Shown here: one piece after another, positions 61,704 through 64,000 of the stretch
How the letters are laid out: each line of letters opens with the position of its first letter
How positions within the stretch are numbered: position 1 is the first letter of the stretch
DNA from: JAVJSD01 sp040219575
GTDB lineage: Bacteria > Planctomycetota > Planctomycetia > Pirellulales > Pirellulaceae
Reading direction: 5' to 3'
Assembly (NCBI GenBank): GCA_040219575.1
Contig: JAVJSD010000074.1
Span: 62,001 to 126,000, forward strand
DNA: 64,000 nt
Notes under the pieces: model-generated
What the model was told of the DNA's origin: nothing
Database searches by the model: none
The model's input: only the letters and a program-made list of their open reading frames with translations
Position numbers and translations under genes: made by a program

Positions 61704-61801
61704 TGCTTTCAACGAACTTCGAACGGCAAATCACTCGCTCCCGCGTCGCGCTCGTATCGGCGACACACAATCAGGACGCTCCCCCTATCCCTCCGAGGCA
61801 A

Positions 61802-63211
61802 ATGGCCATGCAACGATTCTTGCCGATTGTGGGGCGCAGCGCCCTGTTGCTCGCCTGGGGGCTGCTGGCGACATCGACCGCCGCCGCTCTTCAAGCCGCC
61901 GAGCGTCCGCCGAACATCGTGTTCGTCCTGATCGACGACCTGGGCTGGATGGACCTCGCCTGCCAGGGGAACAAGCTGGTCGAAACGCCGCATCTCGATC
62001 GGCTGGCGACGCAGGGTATGCGGTTCACCAGCGCTTACGCCGCGGCGCCCGTCTGTTCGCCCACCCGCGCCGCGATTCTGACGGGGCAGTCGCCCGCCCG
62101 CCTGCACATCACCAATCACACGCCTGACCGCGCGAGCTTTACGCCGCCCGACGCGAAGCTGCTGCCGGCCGAGATGCTCAACCATTTGCCGGCCGAACAC
62201 ACCACCATCGCCGAGCGGCTGAAGGCAGCCGGTTACGCCACGGCGTTTCTCGGCAAGTGGCATCTCTCCGGCGAAGGGCGCGGCCGGCCGGAGTTCGAGC
62301 CGACCAATCAGGGCTTCGATCTGAACATCGGCGGCTGCGGTTACGGCGGACCGCCGACGTTCTTCGATCCGTATCGCATTCCCAATCTGCAGGACCGCCG
62401 CGCCGGCGAGTACCTGCCCGATCGATTGGCGGACGAGGCGATCGAGTTCCTGCGCGCCAAGCAGGACCAGCCGTTCATGCTGTTTCTGTGGAACTACACG
62501 GTGCACTGGCCGATGGAGGCGCCGGCGCCGCTGCTGGCGAAGTACGCCGACCGCAAGGGCCCCGGCCTGAACGACACGCGGTACGGCGCGATGATCGAGG
62601 GCATGGACCGCGCCCTCGGCCGCGTGCTGGCGGAGCTCGATCGTTTGAAGCTGACGGACGACACACTGCTGGTGTTCACGTCCGACAACGGCGGCTTCGG
62701 CGGCGTGGCCGACAACCGTCCGCTCCGCGCCGCCAAGGGCTACCTGTACGAAGGCGGCATCCGCGTGCCGCTGATCGTCCGCTGGCCCGGCGTCGTGGCG
62801 GCCGGCGCCACCTGCGATGCGCCGGTGATCAGCACCGACTTCTATCCCACGCTGGCCGAGGCGGCGGGTCTGGCGGACGACGAAGAGACGCCGCTCGACG
62901 GCGAGTCGCTGACGCCGCTGTTGCGCGGAAGCGGCGGCTTGCAGCGCGAAGCGATCTACTTCCACTATCCCAACTACGCCTGGCACCGCTCGAACCGGCT
63001 GGGAAGCGCGGTCCGCGCCGGCCGACACAAATTGATTGAATGGTTCGACGATGGATCGCTGGAACTGTACGACCTGGAAAACGATTTGAGCGAACGAAAC
63101 AACCTCGCCGCCAAGCAGCCCGACCTGGCGGCCAAGCTGCAAACAATGCTCGCCGCCTGGCGCGAAGAAACCGGCGCCGCCTTGCCGCGACCGCGCACCC
63201 CTCAAGACTGA
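61802..63211 (+). CDS. Sulfatase, formylglycine-dependent
   Basis: A 469-residue exported sulfatase. The leader includes GRSALLLAWGLLATSTAAAL, cut near QAAE. PPNIVFVLIDDLGWMD starts the domain and the active-site motif CSPTRAAILTG has Cys85 for formylglycine. LGKWHLSGEGR and VFTSDNGGFGG are further metal/substrate blocks. Its length is typical of bacterial arylsulfatases. GAGG precedes the ATG at 61802 by 4 bases (the ATG at 61808 is also possible). Another sulfatase gene begins 12 bases downstream, so the two are co-transcribed and may act on the same sulfated glycan. Confidence 0.93.
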   Translation: MAMQRFLPIVGRSALLLAWGLLATSTAAALQAAERPPNIVFVLIDDLGWMDLACQGNKLVETPHLDRLATQGMRFTSAYAAAPVCSPTRAAILTGQSPARLHITNHTPDRASFTPPDAKLLPAEMLNHLPAEHTTIAERLKAAGYATAFLGKWHLSGEGRGRPEFEPTNQGFDLNIGGCGYGGPPTFFDPYRIPNLQDRRAGEYLPDRLADEAIEFLRAKQDQPFMLFLWNYTVHWPMEAPAPLLAKYADRKGPGLNDTRYGAMIEGMDRALGRVLAELDRLKLTDDTLLVFTSDNGGFGGVADNRPLRAAKGYLYEGGIRVPLIVRWPGVVAAGATCDAPVISTDFYPTLAEAAGLADDEETPLDGESLTPLLRGSGGLQREAIYFHYPNYAWHRSNRLGSAVRAGRHKLIEWFDDGSLELYDLENDLSERNNLAAKQPDLAAKLQTMLAAWREETGAALPRPRTPQD

Positions 63212-63222
63212 GGCCCCCTCCC

Positions 63223-64000
63223 ATGACCAAATCACTTTTCGCCACGGCCTTTCCGCTTGCCGTCTTCTTTATCGTCGGCATCGCGCCGCTCGGCGTCTCG
63301 GCCCGCGCCGCCGAGCGTCCCAACATCATCCTGATGATGGCCGACGACCTGGGCTGGGGCGACACCGGCTACAACGGGCACGCCACGCTCAAAACGCCGC
63401 ACCTCGACGCCATGGCCCGCGACGGCCTGCGGTTCGAGCGGTTCTACAGCGGCGCGCCGGTCTGCAGCCCGACGCGAGGCAGTTGCCTCACCGGGCGGCA
63501 TCCCTACCGCTACGGCATCTTCTTCGCCAATGTCGGGCATCTGCCGCGGCAGGAAGTCACGCTGCCCGAGTTGCTGCGGGCGCTCGGCTACACGACCGGC
63601 CATTTCGGCAAGTGGCATCTGGGCACGCTCAGCAAGACGGTCAAGGAGTCGAATCGCGGCGGGCCCCTCGGCGTCGCCGATTACGCGCCGCCCTGGGACA
63701 ACGGCTTCGACGTCTGCTTCTCGACCGAGGCCAAAGTACCGACCCACGATCCGCTGCTCAAGCGAAAAGGCGCCGGCAATACCTGGTGGGATCCGGTGGA
63801 CGACGACGCCGACGCGGTGGAGTACGGCACCCACTACTGGACCGGCGACGGCGAGATGGTGACGGACGATCTGCGCGGCGATGACTCGCGGATCATCATG
63901 GATCGCGCGATTCCGTTCGTGCGAGAGGCCGTCAAGCAGGACAAACCGTTTTTCACCGTCATCTGGTTTCACGCCCCACATCTGCCCGTGGTGGCGGGGC
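63223..64000 (+). CDS. Sulfatase, C-terminus beyond window
   Basis: The first 259 residues of a second sulfatase. The signal peptide (LFATAFPLAVFFIVGIAPLG) is followed by ERPNIILMMADDLGWGD and the active-site motif CSPTRGSCLTG with Cys81. GHFGKWHLGTLSK and FFTVIWFHAPHLPVV match the catalytic domain. It starts 12 bases after the preceding sulfatase stop. The differences in their middle regions suggest different substrate specificities, not a recent tandem duplication. Confidence 0.92.
   Translation, partial: MTKSLFATAFPLAVFFIVGIAPLGVSARAAERPNIILMMADDLGWGDTGYNGHATLKTPHLDAMARDGLRFERFYSGAPVCSPTRGSCLTGRHPYRYGIFFANVGHLPRQEVTLPELLRALGYTTGHFGKWHLGTLSKTVKESNRGGPLGVADYAPPWDNGFDVCFSTEAKVPTHDPLLKRKGAGNTWWDPVDDDADAVEYGTHYWTGDGEMVTDDLRGDDSRIIMDRAIPFVREAVKQDKPFFTVIWFHAPHLPVVAG

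Noticed and set aside
60092..61801. Upstream extension of the sulfatase frame
   Set aside because: It is antisense to the DUF1501 gene and lacks any domain; the sulfatase signal peptide and a ribosome site lie at 61802.

Overview
This GC-rich, gene-dense window reads as a chromosomal segment of a planctomycete, probably of the Pirellulales. The evidence is the combination of three DUF1501 proteins with Tat-like leaders, a cytochrome-like PSCyt1/PSCyt2/PSD1 protein, three sulfatases, a MoxR-DUF58-BatA cluster, a DUF6576-like tail on an M50 protease, a signal peptidase-like protein with a Cys-rich insert, and a long six-domain ribosomal protein S1. Genes lie on both strands in short operons. 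No rRNA, tRNA, CRISPR array, prophage or intact insertion sequence was found. Alternative start codons are common, and many starts below were moved inward from the longest open frame on the basis of Shine-Dalgarno spacing, signal peptides or family length.

Layout. 1-6958 (minus): Cys-rich secreted protein, small membrane protein, PQQ-like beta-propeller, MoxR ATPase, DUF58 and BatA/vWA protein (cut by the window edge), probably one membrane-complex/aerotolerance-type operon. 7064-9740: secreted hypothetical, DUF1326 protein with a clear terminator, transglutaminase-like protein. 9805-16591 (minus): complete tripartite RND efflux operon (adaptor, pump, outer-membrane lipoprotein). 16592-18002: 1.4 kb of repeat-rich non-coding DNA. 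18003-21350 (plus): DUF1501, DapA-like protein without the usual catalytic residues, LRR protein. 21493-26271 (minus): ApbE flavin transferase, secreted TPR/FMN-binding protein and a membrane polyferredoxin, which together look like a NosR/Rnf-type extracytoplasmic electron-transfer module split into separate proteins. 26566-35434: GGCT-like protein, PSD1 protein, orphan Wzz-like protein, DinB, signal-peptidase-like protein, ceramidase. 35644-42790: DUF1501, FAD oxidoreductase, aldo/keto reductase, sulfatase, beta-lactamase-fold hydrolase. 42900-49274: a rearrangement scar, a CZB chemoreceptor, gamma-glutamyltransferase with a zinc-ribbon membrane protein, and an M50 protease. 49491-59039: Nudix, CE15-like esterase, Gly/Tyr-rich secretin-like protein, rpsA, DAHP synthase, CYTH, TolB-like propeller. 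59138-64000: small M50 protease, membrane protein, DUF1501, two tandem sulfatases (last one cut).

The most distinctive non-coding feature is a set of dispersed intergenic palindromes. The main family begins with GTAG followed by a hairpin and occurs as inverted pairs, at seven sites plus a degenerate half-site; several other hairpin families share the GTAG start. The layout is that of REP/BIME elements, which elsewhere are mobilised by RAYT (Y1) transposases. No RAYT gene is in the window. Other leads are the split flavinylation module, a signal peptidase with Gly in place of the nucleophilic Ser, a DapA-fold protein without the Schiff-base Lys, an RND pump with an extra hydrophobic insert, and a short ISKra4-like transposase remnant. 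All family assignments are from reading the sequence, without database searches.
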